This document shows positions 7,993 to 16,925 of a stretch of 64,000 nt of DNA, piece after piece (position 1 is the stretch's first letter; every line of letters starts with the position of its first letter). Source of the stretch: Pseudomonas gessardii (GTDB lineage: Bacteria; Pseudomonadota; Gammaproteobacteria; Pseudomonadales; Pseudomonadaceae); contig NZ_MNPU01000004.1 in NCBI RefSeq assembly GCF_001983165.1, forward strand, positions 124,001-188,000. Reading direction: 5' to 3'. The position numbers were made by a program, and so were the translations under genes. The notes under the pieces were generated by a model that saw only the letters and a program-made list of their open reading frames with translations, was not told where the DNA came from and searched no databases.

Positions 7993-8864
7993 ACCAACTC
8001 CTCTTCATCGGCGCCCAGGTAGGCCGCGATCACTTTCGGGTCGTTGCGGATCGCTTCCGGCCCGCCCTCGGCGATGACGTTGCCGTGGTCCAGCACCACA
8101 ATATGGTCGGAAATACTCATCACCATGCCCATGTCATGTTCAATCAGCACCACGGTGAGGTCGTGTTCATCGCGCAGCAGGCGAATCATTGCACTGAGGG
8201 CTTCGGTTTCCTGGGGGTTGAGGCCCGCCGCCGGTTCGTCCAGGCAAATGATCTGCGGCCGGGTGCACATGGCGCGGGCGATTTCCAGGCGGCGCTGCTG
8301 GCCGTAGGACAGCTCGCCAGCCAGGCGGTTGGCGCAGTCCACCAGGTCCACCACTTCCAGCCAGTAAAAGGCGTGGTCCAGCGCATCGCTTTCTGCCTTG
8401 CGGTAGCCCTTGGTGTTGAGGATGCCCGCCAGCATGTTGCGGTTGACCCACATGTGCTGGGCCACCAGCAGGTTTTCCACCACTGACATTTCCTTGAACA
8501 GGCGAATGTTCTGGAACGTACGGGCCAGGCCGGCGCGGTTCACCAGGTGGGTGCCGCCGAACATCTTGTAGTACACCCGGCTGAAAAAGCTTTTGGGCGA
8601 TACGAAGTCGGTAGGCTTGAAGCGCTCGCCAAGCAACTGGATCACGTTGGTCTGCTTGCCACGGATGTTGAGTTCGATCTTGCCGCCGCTGGCCGTGTAG
8701 AAGCCGGTCAGGCAGTTGAACACCGTGGTCTTGCCCGCGCCGTTGGGGCCGATCAGAGCGAAGATCGAGTTGCGTTCGACCTTGAGGCTCACATCGCTCA
8801 AGGCCTTGATGCCACCGAAGTGCATCATCAGGTGTTCCACGTTGAGGACCACTTCCTTGCTCAT
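7989..8864 (-). CDS. livG: Branched-chain amino acid ABC transporter ATP-binding protein LivG (BraF)
   Basis: 291 residues, longer than the ~255 of Escherichia coli LivG. The extra ~35 residues form an insert after the first ATP-binding strand (about residues 67-100, with KQTNVIQLLGERFKP), which appears to be a lineage feature. Walker A is GPNGAGKTT, the signature is LSYGQQRR, Walker B is IICLDEPAAGL, and the switch region is VLIEHDM. It overlaps livM upstream and livF downstream by four bases each. Confidence 0.95.
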   Translation of the reverse strand: MSKEVVLNVEHLMMHFGGIKALSDVSLKVERNSIFALIGPNGAGKTTVFNCLTGFYTASGGKIELNIRGKQTNVIQLLGERFKPTDFVSPKSFFSRVYYKMFGGTHLVNRAGLARTFQNIRLFKEMSVVENLLVAQHMWVNRNMLAGILNTKGYRKAESDALDHAFYWLEVVDLVDCANRLAGELSYGQQRRLEIARAMCTRPQIICLDEPAAGLNPQETEALSAMIRLLRDEHDLTVVLIEHDMGMVMSISDHIVVLDHGNVIAEGGPEAIRNDPKVIAAYLGADEEELV

Positions 8865-10138
8865 GGCGCCACCCCCTTGCGTGGTGTCACACCGCTACGG
8901 CTGATCCGGATCAGGCCCCGTGGCCGCCAGATCATCATCACCACCATCAACACGCCAAACAGCAGCACCCGGTACTCGGAGAAGCTGCGCAGCAACTCAG
9001 GCGCCACGGTCAGCACGAACGCGGCAATCACCACGCCCACCGTCGAGCCCATGCCGCCCAGTACCACGATGGCCAGGATCAACGCCGACTCGAAGAAGGT
9101 GAACGAAGACGGATTGACGAAGCCCTGGTAGCTGGCAAAGAACACCCCGGCCAGGCCGGCCGTCGAGGCGCCGATGGTGAAGGCCGAGAGCTTGACCAAC
9201 ACATGGTTCAGGCCCATGGAGCGGCAGGCGATCTCATCCTCACGCAGGGCTTCCCAGGCGCGGCCCACCGGCATGCGGGTCAGGCGGTGCTTGATGTACA
9301 GCACGGCCAGCACCACCAGGAACAGCACGATGTAGATAAACAGGAACTTCACGTTGGGGTTGTAGGCAATGCCAAAGAACTCATGGAACGGCACCCCGCC
9401 TTCCTTGGCGCGCCGGCCAAATTCCAGGCCGAGGAAGGTCGGCGATGGCACCGGCATGCCATTGGGCCCACCGGTAAACGACAGCCAGTTATTGAGCACC
9501 AGGCGGATGATTTCACCAAAGCCCAGGGTCACGATGGCCAGGTAGTCACCGTGCATGCGTAACACCGGGAATCCGAGAATACATCCGGCCAACGCCGCCG
9601 CGATGGCCGCCAGTGGCAGCACCGTCCAGAACCCCAGCCCGAGGTACTGGTAACCCAGGGCCAGGCCATAGGCGCCGATGGCGTAGAACGCCACGTAGCC
9701 CAGGTCGAGCAGCCCGGCCAGGCCGACCACGATGTTCAGGCCCAGCCCGAGCAACACGTAGATCAGCCCGAGGATCACCACGGTCAGCAGGTACTTGTTG
9801 GCGAAAAACGGAAAGACAATGGCGATCACGATCAGCGCCGGGATGATCCAGCGCAGCCGTGACTTGTAGTCCGGCGCCAGCACATGCACCCCGGAGCCCG
9901 AGCTTTCAAAACCCTGGAGGATCTTCAAGCCCTTGGGGGTTTGCAGGAACAGGCTCATGACCAGGCGCCCGGCCATGACAATGGCCACCAGCAAGCCGAC
10001 GCGGGCCGGTTCCAGGTTGAAGCTGTAGCCGTCCAGGACCACACCGACGATGGGCCCGAACACGATCAGCGAAATCAGCCCGGCAAGGACCGCATCGACC
10101 ACACTTTTCTTGATATCGATAGATTTGGCAGCAGACAT
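8861..10138 (-). CDS. livM: Branched-chain amino acid ABC transporter permease LivM (BraE)
   Basis: 425 residues with a cytoplasmic N-terminus and about ten membrane helices, including two early helices that precede the core permease as in BraE. The EAA-like loop contacting the ATPases is GRAWEALREDEIACRSMGLN (about residues 291-310). With LivH it forms the inner-membrane channel for Leu, Ile and Val. The start lies two bases after the livH stop. Confidence 0.95.
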   Translation of the reverse strand: MSAAKSIDIKKSVVDAVLAGLISLIVFGPIVGVVLDGYSFNLEPARVGLLVAIVMAGRLVMSLFLQTPKGLKILQGFESSGSGVHVLAPDYKSRLRWIIPALIVIAIVFPFFANKYLLTVVILGLIYVLLGLGLNIVVGLAGLLDLGYVAFYAIGAYGLALGYQYLGLGFWTVLPLAAIAAALAGCILGFPVLRMHGDYLAIVTLGFGEIIRLVLNNWLSFTGGPNGMPVPSPTFLGLEFGRRAKEGGVPFHEFFGIAYNPNVKFLFIYIVLFLVVLAVLYIKHRLTRMPVGRAWEALREDEIACRSMGLNHVLVKLSAFTIGASTAGLAGVFFASYQGFVNPSSFTFFESALILAIVVLGGMGSTVGVVIAAFVLTVAPELLRSFSEYRVLLFGVLMVVMMIWRPRGLIRISRSGVTPRKGVAP

Positions 10139-10140
10139 GT

Positions 10141-11055
10141 TTACACCTTCGCCACGAGCGGGCGACCAAGCAGGCCCTGGGGACGGAAAATCAGAATCAC
10201 CACCAGCAGGGAGAAACTGAACACGTCTTTGTAGTCAGAGTTGATCAACCCCGAGAACAGCGACTCGGAAATCCCCAGGATGATCCCGCCCAGCATCGCC
10301 CCAGGCAGGGAGCCGATGCCGCCGAGTACCGCTGCGGTAAATGCCTTGATGCCGATGATAAAGCCGGCATAGAAGTCGAACGTGCCGTAGTTGAGGGTGA
10401 TCAGCACACCGGCCAGGGCCGCCATGGCAGCACCGATGACAAACACGTAGGAGATCACGCGGTCGGTGTTGATCCCCAGGATCGAGGCCATCTTGCGGTC
10501 TTGCTGGGTCGCGCGGCACATGCGGCCCAGCTTGGTGTACTTGATGATGTAGGTCAGCAGCGCCATGCCGGCAAAGGCCGCGACCAGGATGAAGACCTTG
10601 GTGTAGGTCAACTGCACGAACCCGGTGCCGATATCGACGCGCCAGGCGCCGGCCAGTAGGGTGGGAATACCTTGTTGCTTGGCGCCCTGGGCGATCTGCG
10701 CGTAGTTCTGCAGGATCAGCGAAATGCCGATGGCGCTGATCAGCGGGGCCAGGCGCGTGGAGTTACGCAACGGTTTGTAGGCGACACGCTCGATGACCCA
10801 ACCATAGACGCCGGTGACGACGACGGTAAATATCAGAGTGCCGAGAATGAGCAGCGGGAAGGATTCGAGGCCGAAGTAAGCCAGCAGTGCCAGACTGATC
10901 GCCGCGAGGTAAGCGGAAATCATATAAACCTCGCCGTGGGCGAAGTTGATCATGCCAATGATGCCATAGACCATTGTGTAGCCGATGGCGATCAGGCCAT
11001 AGACCGACCCGAGGGTCAGGCCGTTGACCAGTTGCTGCAGGAAAATACCATCCAT
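10141..11055 (-). CDS. livH: Branched-chain amino acid ABC transporter permease LivH (BraD)
   Basis: 304 residues, eight or so membrane helices. Family motifs are NGLTLGSVYGLIAIGYTMVY near the N-terminus and the ATPase-contact loop MCRATQQDRKMASILGIN (about residues 178-195). A REP-containing gap of ~220 bases separates it from livK, a layout that allows the binding protein to be made in excess over the permease. Confidence 0.95.
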   Translation of the reverse strand: MDGIFLQQLVNGLTLGSVYGLIAIGYTMVYGIIGMINFAHGEVYMISAYLAAISLALLAYFGLESFPLLILGTLIFTVVVTGVYGWVIERVAYKPLRNSTRLAPLISAIGISLILQNYAQIAQGAKQQGIPTLLAGAWRVDIGTGFVQLTYTKVFILVAAFAGMALLTYIIKYTKLGRMCRATQQDRKMASILGINTDRVISYVFVIGAAMAALAGVLITLNYGTFDFYAGFIIGIKAFTAAVLGGIGSLPGAMLGGIILGISESLFSGLINSDYKDVFSFSLLVVILIFRPQGLLGRPLVAKV

Positions 11056-11163
11056 AACGCAATCTCACGCGGTGAGAACCTGCACACCCTTGGGCGTGCG
11101 GCCCTTCTGGAGGAAAAGACAGATTGGGTGCCGAACGCAATGGCCCGGGCAACCGCGATCCAG

Positions 11164-11254
11164 TGTGGGAGCTGGCTTGCCGGCGATAGCGGTCTCACAT
11201 TCAACACAGGTGCTGGCTGTCAGTCCGTCATCGCGGGCAAGCCCGGCTCCCACA
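11164..11254. repeat. REPIN inside the liv operon, between livK and livH
   Basis: Inverted REP copies (TGTGGGAGCTGGCTTGCCGG and CGCGGGCAAGCCCGGCTCCC) face each other across a ~45 base loop. The element lies in the livK-livH gap and could stabilise the livK message or reduce read-through. Confidence 0.9.
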
Positions 11255-11277
11255 AGGGGTCGGTGGTGGCTGGTTGA

Positions 11278-12414
11278 TTACTTCTGCTTTTCCAACTGGT
11301 GGTATTTGCCGTTCTTGTCCCACTGGTAAACCACGTAGTCGGAGACTTTCAGGTCACCCTTGGCATCCCATTCCTTCTTGCCCATCACGGTTTGCACCGG
11401 GTTGGCCTTGAGCCACTTGGCCGCGTCTTCGCCCTTGTTGGACTTGGCGCCGTTGAAGCCGGCCGCCAGGGCCTGGATCGAGGCGTAGGCGTACAGGGTG
11501 TAGCCTTCAGGCTCGGTGCCGTTCTTGCGGAACTCTTCCACCACGGCCTTGCTGTCTGGCAGCAGGCGCGGGTCGGCGCCGAAGGTCATGTAGACGCCAT
11601 CGACATACTGCGCACCGCCGGCGGTCGCCACCAGTTCGTCGGTCACCACACCATCGTCGGACATGAACTTGACGTCGTTGAGGCCGGCTTCACGGATCTG
11701 GCGTACCAGTGGACCGGCTTCCGGGTGCAGGCCGCCGAAGTACACAACGTCGGCCCCCAGCGAACGGATCTTGGTGACCAGGGCGCTGAAGTCTTTCTCG
11801 CCACGGGTCAGGCCTTCTTCCAGCACCGGCTTGACGCCGCGCTTGGTCAACTGGGTTGCGGTGGCATCGGCCAGGCCTTTGCCGTAGGTGTCCTTGTCGT
11901 TGATGACCGCGACTTTCTTGCCCTTGAGCACATCGACGATATAGTCGCCGGCCACGATGCCCTGCTGGTCGTCACGCCCGCACATGCGGAACATGGCGCC
12001 CAGGCCACGCTCGGTCACTTGTGGGTTGGTAGAGCCTGGAGTGATGGCGATGATGCCCGCTTCGTCGTACACCTCGGAGGCTGGAATGGTGTTCGATGAG
12101 CAGAAGTGCCCGACCACGCCGATCACTTTGTCCTGGTCAGCCAGGCGGTTGGCCACGGCCACGGCCTGCTTGGGTTCGCACGCATCGTCACCGGCTACCA
12201 GGACGATTTTCTCGCCGTTGATCCCACCGGCCTTGTTGATCACATCGGCTGCCGCCTGGGCACCCTTCATGTACTGCTCACCGAAGGCCGCGTTGGCACC
12301 GGTCATGGGACCTGCCACGCCAATCTTCACATCAGCCTGAACAAACGTAGAAACACCCAGCGCGGCAGCTACCGCGAGGGCCAGGAAACCTTTCTTGTAA
12401 AACGTCTGGGACAT
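11278..12414 (-). CDS. livK: Branched-chain amino acid ABC transporter substrate-binding protein LivK (BraC)
   Basis: 378 residues from ATG 12414, chosen because a signal peptide (MSQTFYKKGFLALAVAAALG, cleavage after FVQA, ~27) and a GGAG site follow from it; the upstream open frame adds 15 unlikely residues. The mature periplasmic protein begins DVKIGVAGPMTG and has the Leu/Ile/Val-binding fold with conserved VAGDDACEPKQAVAVANRL, VGHFCSSNTIPASEVY and GSTNPQVTERG. The leader upstream contains tandem short repeats and an A-rich motif beside the ribosome-binding site. Confidence 0.96.
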   Translation of the reverse strand: MSQTFYKKGFLALAVAAALGVSTFVQADVKIGVAGPMTGANAAFGEQYMKGAQAAADVINKAGGINGEKIVLVAGDDACEPKQAVAVANRLADQDKVIGVVGHFCSSNTIPASEVYDEAGIIAITPGSTNPQVTERGLGAMFRMCGRDDQQGIVAGDYIVDVLKGKKVAVINDKDTYGKGLADATATQLTKRGVKPVLEEGLTRGEKDFSALVTKIRSLGADVVYFGGLHPEAGPLVRQIREAGLNDVKFMSDDGVVTDELVATAGGAQYVDGVYMTFGADPRLLPDSKAVVEEFRKNGTEPEGYTLYAYASIQALAAGFNGAKSNKGEDAAKWLKANPVQTVMGKKEWDAKGDLKVSDYVVYQWDKNGKYHQLEKQK

Positions 12415-12430
12415 GAGTGGTGCTCCGAGT

Positions 12431-12438
12431 TTTTTATT
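12431..12438 (-). promoter_or_regulatory. Candidate Hfq/Crc (catabolite activity) motif at the livK ribosome-binding site
   Basis: The mRNA reads AATAAAAA, matching AANAANAA, immediately upstream of the GGAG site of livK. Such A-rich motifs bind Hfq with Crc in pseudomonads and block translation during catabolite repression; amino acid uptake genes are known targets of that system. The site is inferred from motif and position only. Confidence 0.5.
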
Positions 12439-12445
12439 GAATGGG

Positions 12446-12487
12446 CACTGCAATTTCACTGCAAACTTTCACTTGAAACCTTTACTG
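12446..12487 (-). repeat. Imperfect 11-14 base tandem repeats in the livK leader
   Basis: On the plus strand the units read CACTGCAATTT, CACTGCAAACTTT, CACTTGAAACCTTT and then ACTGG. They lie ~30-70 bases before the livK start, within the likely 5' untranslated region or core promoter. Confidence 0.5.
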
Positions 12488-12586
12488 GAAAGCTGAGAGC
12501 AAGCGGCGTGCCATTGCGTTTTTATATTTCAAAAAGACACGGTGTCATTGTTATTACAGGTGTTTCGGGGCCTTTTTGCCGGGACG

Positions 12587-12613
12587 TGCAACCCTCTGCA
12601 ACGCAGAGGTGCA
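12587..12613. promoter_or_regulatory. Strong inverted repeat in the livK upstream region
   Basis: TGCA, CCTCTGC, AAC loop, GCAGAGG, TGCA form an 11 base-pair stem with one two-base bulge. It has no following T run on either strand, so it looks more like a leader structure or operator than an intrinsic terminator. Confidence 0.45.
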
Positions 12614-12803
12614 ACCTGAGACCCGAAAGAGTGAAACCCGCCCATTGGACTGATGTCAGCCAGCCATCAAGCGCCCCTTCAGGCATCTGTAACCACGGGC
12701 GTAACGGAAGTGCACATTTACAGTGCGTCACTGCTACGACTCGCACCAATACAGATTAGTAGCCGGCTAAGAAAATGCCGGCTTTTGAGGGGTATTTCGC
12801 TGA

Positions 12804-14087
12804 TCAGATGACAATTCGCAGGCATTGGCCGGCGTGATACAGGGAAAACCCGGCTTCATACAGGCAACTGCGCAGGCCCGCTCCGGCCAGCGGCTGCATG
12901 GGGGCGAATGGAATCGGCAGGGCCTGGGGATTGTGGTGACACAGGTAGTCGGCAAACGCCTTGCCCACCACCGTCCCGGTGGTCACGCCGCGCCCGTTGT
13001 AGCCGGTGACGGCCACCAAACCGGGCGCCGGCTCGAACAGGCGCATCAGGTGGTCCGGGGTGAAGGCGATGCAGCCGGTCCAGGTGTATTCCCAGTCCAC
13101 CGCCTTGAGGAACGGGAAATAGTGTTGCTGTACGCGATCGGCCCAGGCCTTGAGGAACCAGGTGGGTTTCTGGCTGCCGTTGCCCAGGCTGCCCAGCAAT
13201 AACCGCCCCTCGGCATCGCGGCGGATGCTGCTCAGCACCTGGCGGGTATCCCAGGAGCCCTGGCCGCCCGGCAGGATCTGTTGCGCGGCAGCATCGCTCA
13301 AGGGCGCGGAGGCCACCTGATAGTAATAACCGGGGAAAAAATTGCGCCGCAGCTCGGTCCACTCACCTTCGGTGTAGGCGTTGGAAGCAATCACCACTTG
13401 GGCCGCCTGCACCGCGCCCTGGGCCGTTTGCACAGACCAGTACTGGCCCTGGCGCTCCAGTTGGGTCACCGGCGAATGATCGAACAACTGCCCGCCCAGG
13501 CCCACCGCGGCATTGGCCAGGCCACTGGTGTAGGCCATCGGGTTCAAGGTGCCGGCACGCCGGTCGAGCAAGGCGGCGGCAATCTTTTGGGTGCCGGTGG
13601 CCTGCGCGCACGCGGCACCGGTCAGCAGTTCCACGGGCGCGCCACGGCGCTTCCATTGTTCCTCGCGGCTGCGCAGGTCGGCTTCGCCACGGGCGTTGTG
13701 CGCCATGTGCAACGTGCCCTCGCGACGCAGCTGGCAATCAATCTGGTACTGGTCGATCAGGCTAAACACCAGGGACGGCGCTGCGCCAAGCATGCGGTTG
13801 AGCTGGCTGCCCACCGCCGTGCCGAAACCCGCTTCGATCTCGTCCGGGGGGATCCACATCCCGGCGTTGACCAGGCCAACGTTACGCCCCGAGCCACCAT
13901 GGCCGGTGCGATGGGCCTCCAGCACGCACACGCTTTTACCTTGCTCCAGCAGATGGATGGCCGCTGACAAACCGGTGATACCGGCGCCGATCACGCACAC
14001 ATCGGCTTTTACTTCGCCCGTGAGCGCGGCGCGATCCGGCCGGCCAGGGGTCAGGTGTTCCCACAAACACGCTTCGCGTAATGGCAT
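12804..14087 (-). CDS. amaA: FAD-dependent oxidoreductase, probably L-pipecolate oxidase AmaA
   Basis: 427 residues, DAO/PuuB-type flavoenzyme. The FAD-binding dinucleotide motif CVIGAGITGLSAA is at residues ~30-42, followed by the ribose-binding Glu of VLEAHRTGHGGSGRN. C-terminal YNGRGVTTGTVVG is the flavin-contact GRG segment. The neighbouring ALDH7-type dehydrogenase and LysR gene reproduce the amaA-amaB-regulator arrangement of Pseudomonas putida, where AmaA oxidises L-pipecolate to piperideine-6-carboxylate in D-lysine catabolism. Gamma-glutamylputrescine oxidase is the other reading, but context favours pipecolate. A REPIN separates it from amaB. Confidence 0.75.
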   Translation of the reverse strand: MPLREACLWEHLTPGRPDRAALTGEVKADVCVIGAGITGLSAAIHLLEQGKSVCVLEAHRTGHGGSGRNVGLVNAGMWIPPDEIEAGFGTAVGSQLNRMLGAAPSLVFSLIDQYQIDCQLRREGTLHMAHNARGEADLRSREEQWKRRGAPVELLTGAACAQATGTQKIAAALLDRRAGTLNPMAYTSGLANAAVGLGGQLFDHSPVTQLERQGQYWSVQTAQGAVQAAQVVIASNAYTEGEWTELRRNFFPGYYYQVASAPLSDAAAQQILPGGQGSWDTRQVLSSIRRDAEGRLLLGSLGNGSQKPTWFLKAWADRVQQHYFPFLKAVDWEYTWTGCIAFTPDHLMRLFEPAPGLVAVTGYNGRGVTTGTVVGKAFADYLCHHNPQALPIPFAPMQPLAGAGLRSCLYEAGFSLYHAGQCLRIVI

Positions 14088-14128
14088 TGCCAGACTCCGG
14101 GATGAGACCTAACAAACAATTGATCAAC

Positions 14129-14201
14129 TGTGGGAGCTGGCTTGCCTGCGATAGCGGTATTGGATTCGCCATCGCCATCGCAGGCAAGCCAGCTCCCACA
14201 T
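14129..14201. repeat. REPIN between amaB and amaA
   Basis: Two near-perfect inverted REP copies (TGTGGGAGCTGGCTTGCCTG and CAGGCAAGCCAGCTCCCACA) lie in the 136-base gap between co-directional genes. Confidence 0.9.
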
Positions 14202-14223
14202 TGACCGCATTTCGGCTGGAGGA

Positions 14224-15714
14224 TCAGTCGAAGGTAATGCCCTGGGCCAACGGCAGCTCCAGCGAATAGTTCACGGTATTGGTCTGCCGACGCATATACC
14301 CACGCCACGCATCCGAACCCGATTCACGCCCGCCACCGGTTTCTTTCTCGCCGCCAAACGCGCCGCCAATCTCCGCGCCACTCGGCCCGATATTGACGTT
14401 GGCAATCCCGCAATCACTGCCCACCGCCGACATGAACTGCTCGGCCTCGCGCACATCGGTAGTAAAGATGCACGACGACAGGCCTTGCGGCACGGCGTTG
14501 TTCAAACGCAGCGCCTCGGTGAAGTCCTTGTAACCCACCACATACAGAATCGGCGCAAACGTCTCGCTGCACACCACATCGCTCTGCTCGGGCATTTCCA
14601 CAATGGCCGGCGACACGTAGTAAGCATTGGGGAACTGCTCCTGCAACTGGCGCTTGCCGCCAAACACCTTGCCGCCTTCGCTCAAGGCCTGCTCCAGGGC
14701 GTCTTGCATGTTTTCAAAGCTGTGTTTGTCGATCAGCGGGCCGACCAGGTTGCCTTGCAGTGGGTGACCGATGCGCACCTTGGCATAGGCAGCCTTGAGG
14801 CGCGTGACGAGGTCTTCCTTGACCGACTCGTGGGCGATCAGCCGGCGCAAGGTGGTGCAGCGCTGGCCAGCCGTGCCGACCGCGCTGAACAGGATGGCGC
14901 GCACAGCCATGTCCAGGTCGGCGCTGGGGCCGAGGATCATCGCGTTATTGCCGCCCAACTCCAGAATGCTGCGGGCAAACCGTGCGGCGACCTTGGGCGC
15001 CACTTCGCGGCCCATGCGCGTGCTGCCAGTGGCGCTGATCAGCGCCACACGTGGGTCGTCCACCAGGGCCGCGCCGGCATCGCGCCCGCCGATGACCACC
15101 TGGCTGAGATAGGGCGGCGCGTCGCTGAAGTTCTTCGCTACCCGCTCGAACAAGGCCTGGCAGGCCAGGGCGGTGAGCGGGGTCTTTTCCGAGGGTTTCC
15201 AGATCACCGCATTGCCGCACACCAGGGCCAGCGCGGTGTTCCACGCCCACACCGCCACGGGGAAGTTGAAGGCACTGATCACGCCCACCACGCCCAGCGG
15301 GTGCCAGGTTTCACGCATATGGTGGCCAGGGCGCTCGGAGGCGATGGTCAAGCCGTACAGTTGGCGCGACAGGCCCACGGCGAAATCGCAGATATCGATC
15401 ATTTCCTGCACTTCACCCAGGCCTTCCTGGGTGATCTTGCCGGCTTCCCAGGACACCAGCTCACCCAGATCGGCCTTGTACTTGCGCAGCAGGTCGCCGA
15501 ACTGGCGCACCAGCTCACCGCGACGGGGTGCCGGCACTTTGCGCCAGGTATCGAATGCATGCTCGGCGCGACTGACCTGCTGTTCGACCTCGGCCGCGCC
15601 CTCCCAGTGCACACTGGCAATGCGGCTGCCATCGATAGGGGAATGCACGGGCTGTTTCCCCGCCTGGTACAACGCCGGGTCTACCCCCAGACGATCAAGC
15701 AATGCGGCAACCAT
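14224..15714 (-). CDS. amaB: L-piperidine-6-carboxylate / aminoadipate semialdehyde dehydrogenase AmaB (ALDH7 type)
   Basis: 496 residues. Aldehyde dehydrogenase with catalytic Cys286 in GQRCTT, the general-base Glu in LELGGNNAM, and NAD-site motifs FNFPVAVW and WKPSEKTPLTA. GATGSTRMG of ordinary ALDHs appears here as SATGSTRMG. The sequence is of the antiquitin/ALDH7 class that oxidises alpha-aminoadipate semialdehyde to aminoadipate, the step after AmaA in lysine/pipecolate breakdown. The start is ATG 15714 with a GGAGTGACCC site. It is divergent from the LysR gene. Confidence 0.88.
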   Translation of the reverse strand: MVAALLDRLGVDPALYQAGKQPVHSPIDGSRIASVHWEGAAEVEQQVSRAEHAFDTWRKVPAPRRGELVRQFGDLLRKYKADLGELVSWEAGKITQEGLGEVQEMIDICDFAVGLSRQLYGLTIASERPGHHMRETWHPLGVVGVISAFNFPVAVWAWNTALALVCGNAVIWKPSEKTPLTALACQALFERVAKNFSDAPPYLSQVVIGGRDAGAALVDDPRVALISATGSTRMGREVAPKVAARFARSILELGGNNAMILGPSADLDMAVRAILFSAVGTAGQRCTTLRRLIAHESVKEDLVTRLKAAYAKVRIGHPLQGNLVGPLIDKHSFENMQDALEQALSEGGKVFGGKRQLQEQFPNAYYVSPAIVEMPEQSDVVCSETFAPILYVVGYKDFTEALRLNNAVPQGLSSCIFTTDVREAEQFMSAVGSDCGIANVNIGPSGAEIGGAFGGEKETGGGRESGSDAWRGYMRRQTNTVNYSLELPLAQGITFD

Positions 15715-15865
15715 GGGTCACTCCTTCAATCCATCAACAAAAAAATGCGCCGCGCCCCGCACGACGATCCAGGCCTTATTTGTAGCTGGCCCCAGGCTTG
15801 CCAACAAACGACGATTAGGCGAGATATCATTCCGTTTACTCATGCAAAACCCAAAGAGGCGTGCC

Positions 15866-16756
15866 GTGCTCAATAAAAGACATTTGCCCTCGATCACCGC
15901 CCTGCAATGCTTCGAGGCCGTGACCCGCCACCTGAGCTTCACCCGCGCCGCCGAGGAGTTGAACCTCACCCAGAGCGCCGTCAGCAAGCAGGTCGCGCAA
16001 TTGGAAGAGTTGCTGCAGCACCTGCTGTTTCGCCGGGTGCGTCGGCGCTTGCAGATGACCCCGGCGGGCGACCTGTACCTGGTGGAAGTGCGCAAGATCC
16101 TGAGCCAGGTGGAGATGTCGACCCACTACCTGCGCTCCTACGGCGGCGAAACCGAAGTGCTGCGCGTATCGACGCCCTACACCTTTGGCGCGCGCTGGCT
16201 GGTGCCACGGCTCAAGGGCTGGCGCCTGCGCCACCCGCAGATCCACCTGGACCTGTGCAACGAGCAGACGCCGGACGAGTTGCTGCAAGGCAAGGCCGAC
16301 CTGGCCTTCTACTTCGGCACAGGCGCAAGGCCAGGCACCGAGAGCCTGAAGCTGTTCAGCGAGGAACTGGTGCCGGTGTGCGCGCCCGACAGCCTGCCGG
16401 CCCAGCCCTTTAGCGACCCCACGCAACTGAGCGAGTTGGTGCTGCTGCAAAATGCCTCGCGCCCCCAGGGCTGGCACGACTGGTTCGCCAGCCTCGGCTA
16501 CCAGACCGAGCACAGCTACCATGGGCCGCGCTTTGACACCTTCTATATGTGCATCCGCGCCGCCCAGGTGGGCTGTGGCGTGGCGCTGTTGCCGCGTTTC
16601 CTGGTGGAGGAAGAGCTGGCCGACGGCAAGCTGGTGATCCCCTGGCAGCATGCAATGCCCAGCCAGGATGCGTACTACCTGGCGTACCCGGAGCATTCGG
16701 CCGAGGTGCCCAAGGTGCGGGACTTTGTGAAGTGGATGATGGAGCAGGCTGTTTAG
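15866..16756 (+). CDS. LysR family transcriptional regulator (probable ama regulator)
   Basis: 296 residues from GTG 15866 (LNKRHLPSITALQCFEA), favoured because AGAGG lies eight bases upstream and family members begin there; ATG 15842 in the same frame is the alternative. The N-terminal winged helix has LSFTRAAEELNLTQSAVSKQ (about residues 22-41). The effector domain begins EVLRVSTPYTFGARWLVPRL, resembling the GcvA-like subgroup. The divergent position from amaB suggests control of the lysine/pipecolate genes from the 150-base space between them. Confidence 0.88.
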   Translation: MLNKRHLPSITALQCFEAVTRHLSFTRAAEELNLTQSAVSKQVAQLEELLQHLLFRRVRRRLQMTPAGDLYLVEVRKILSQVEMSTHYLRSYGGETEVLRVSTPYTFGARWLVPRLKGWRLRHPQIHLDLCNEQTPDELLQGKADLAFYFGTGARPGTESLKLFSEELVPVCAPDSLPAQPFSDPTQLSELVLLQNASRPQGWHDWFASLGYQTEHSYHGPRFDTFYMCIRAAQVGCGVALLPRFLVEEELADGKLVIPWQHAMPSQDAYYLAYPEHSAEVPKVRDFVKWMMEQAV

Positions 16757-16770
16757 CGCCGGGAATACCG

Positions 16771-16838
16771 CCATCGCTGGCAAGCCAGCTCCCACATTTG
16801 GCATGCATTCTCCTGTGGGAGCTGGCTTGCCTGGGATG
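16771..16838. repeat. REPIN downstream of the LysR gene
   Basis: Inverted REP copies (ATCGCTGGCAAGCCAGCTCC and TGTGGGAGCTGGCTTGCCTG) separated by a ~17 base loop. Confidence 0.88.
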
Positions 16839-16925
16839 ACGCCAGAGGCCACGACAAAAAAACCTCTGGCAAAACAACACAGGTCTATGCGCCACTAGCG
16901 CCATTCTTGTTTGGAGATTCCCGTT

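Larger units (their letters stand above)
12415..12803. other. livK leader and promoter region
   Basis: 389 bases between livK and the oxidase gene, both leftward. It holds the Crc-like motif and tandem repeats close to livK, a palindrome GACACGGTGTC near 12537, a strong hairpin at 12587-12613, and a GCCGGC inverted pair (12762-12782) just past the oxidase stop that may serve as its terminator. No coding ORF is supported. Confidence 0.6.

Noticed and set aside
12522..12749. 75-codon ORF in the livK upstream region
   Set aside because: No ribosome-binding site and its frame crosses the strong hairpin; no family resemblance.
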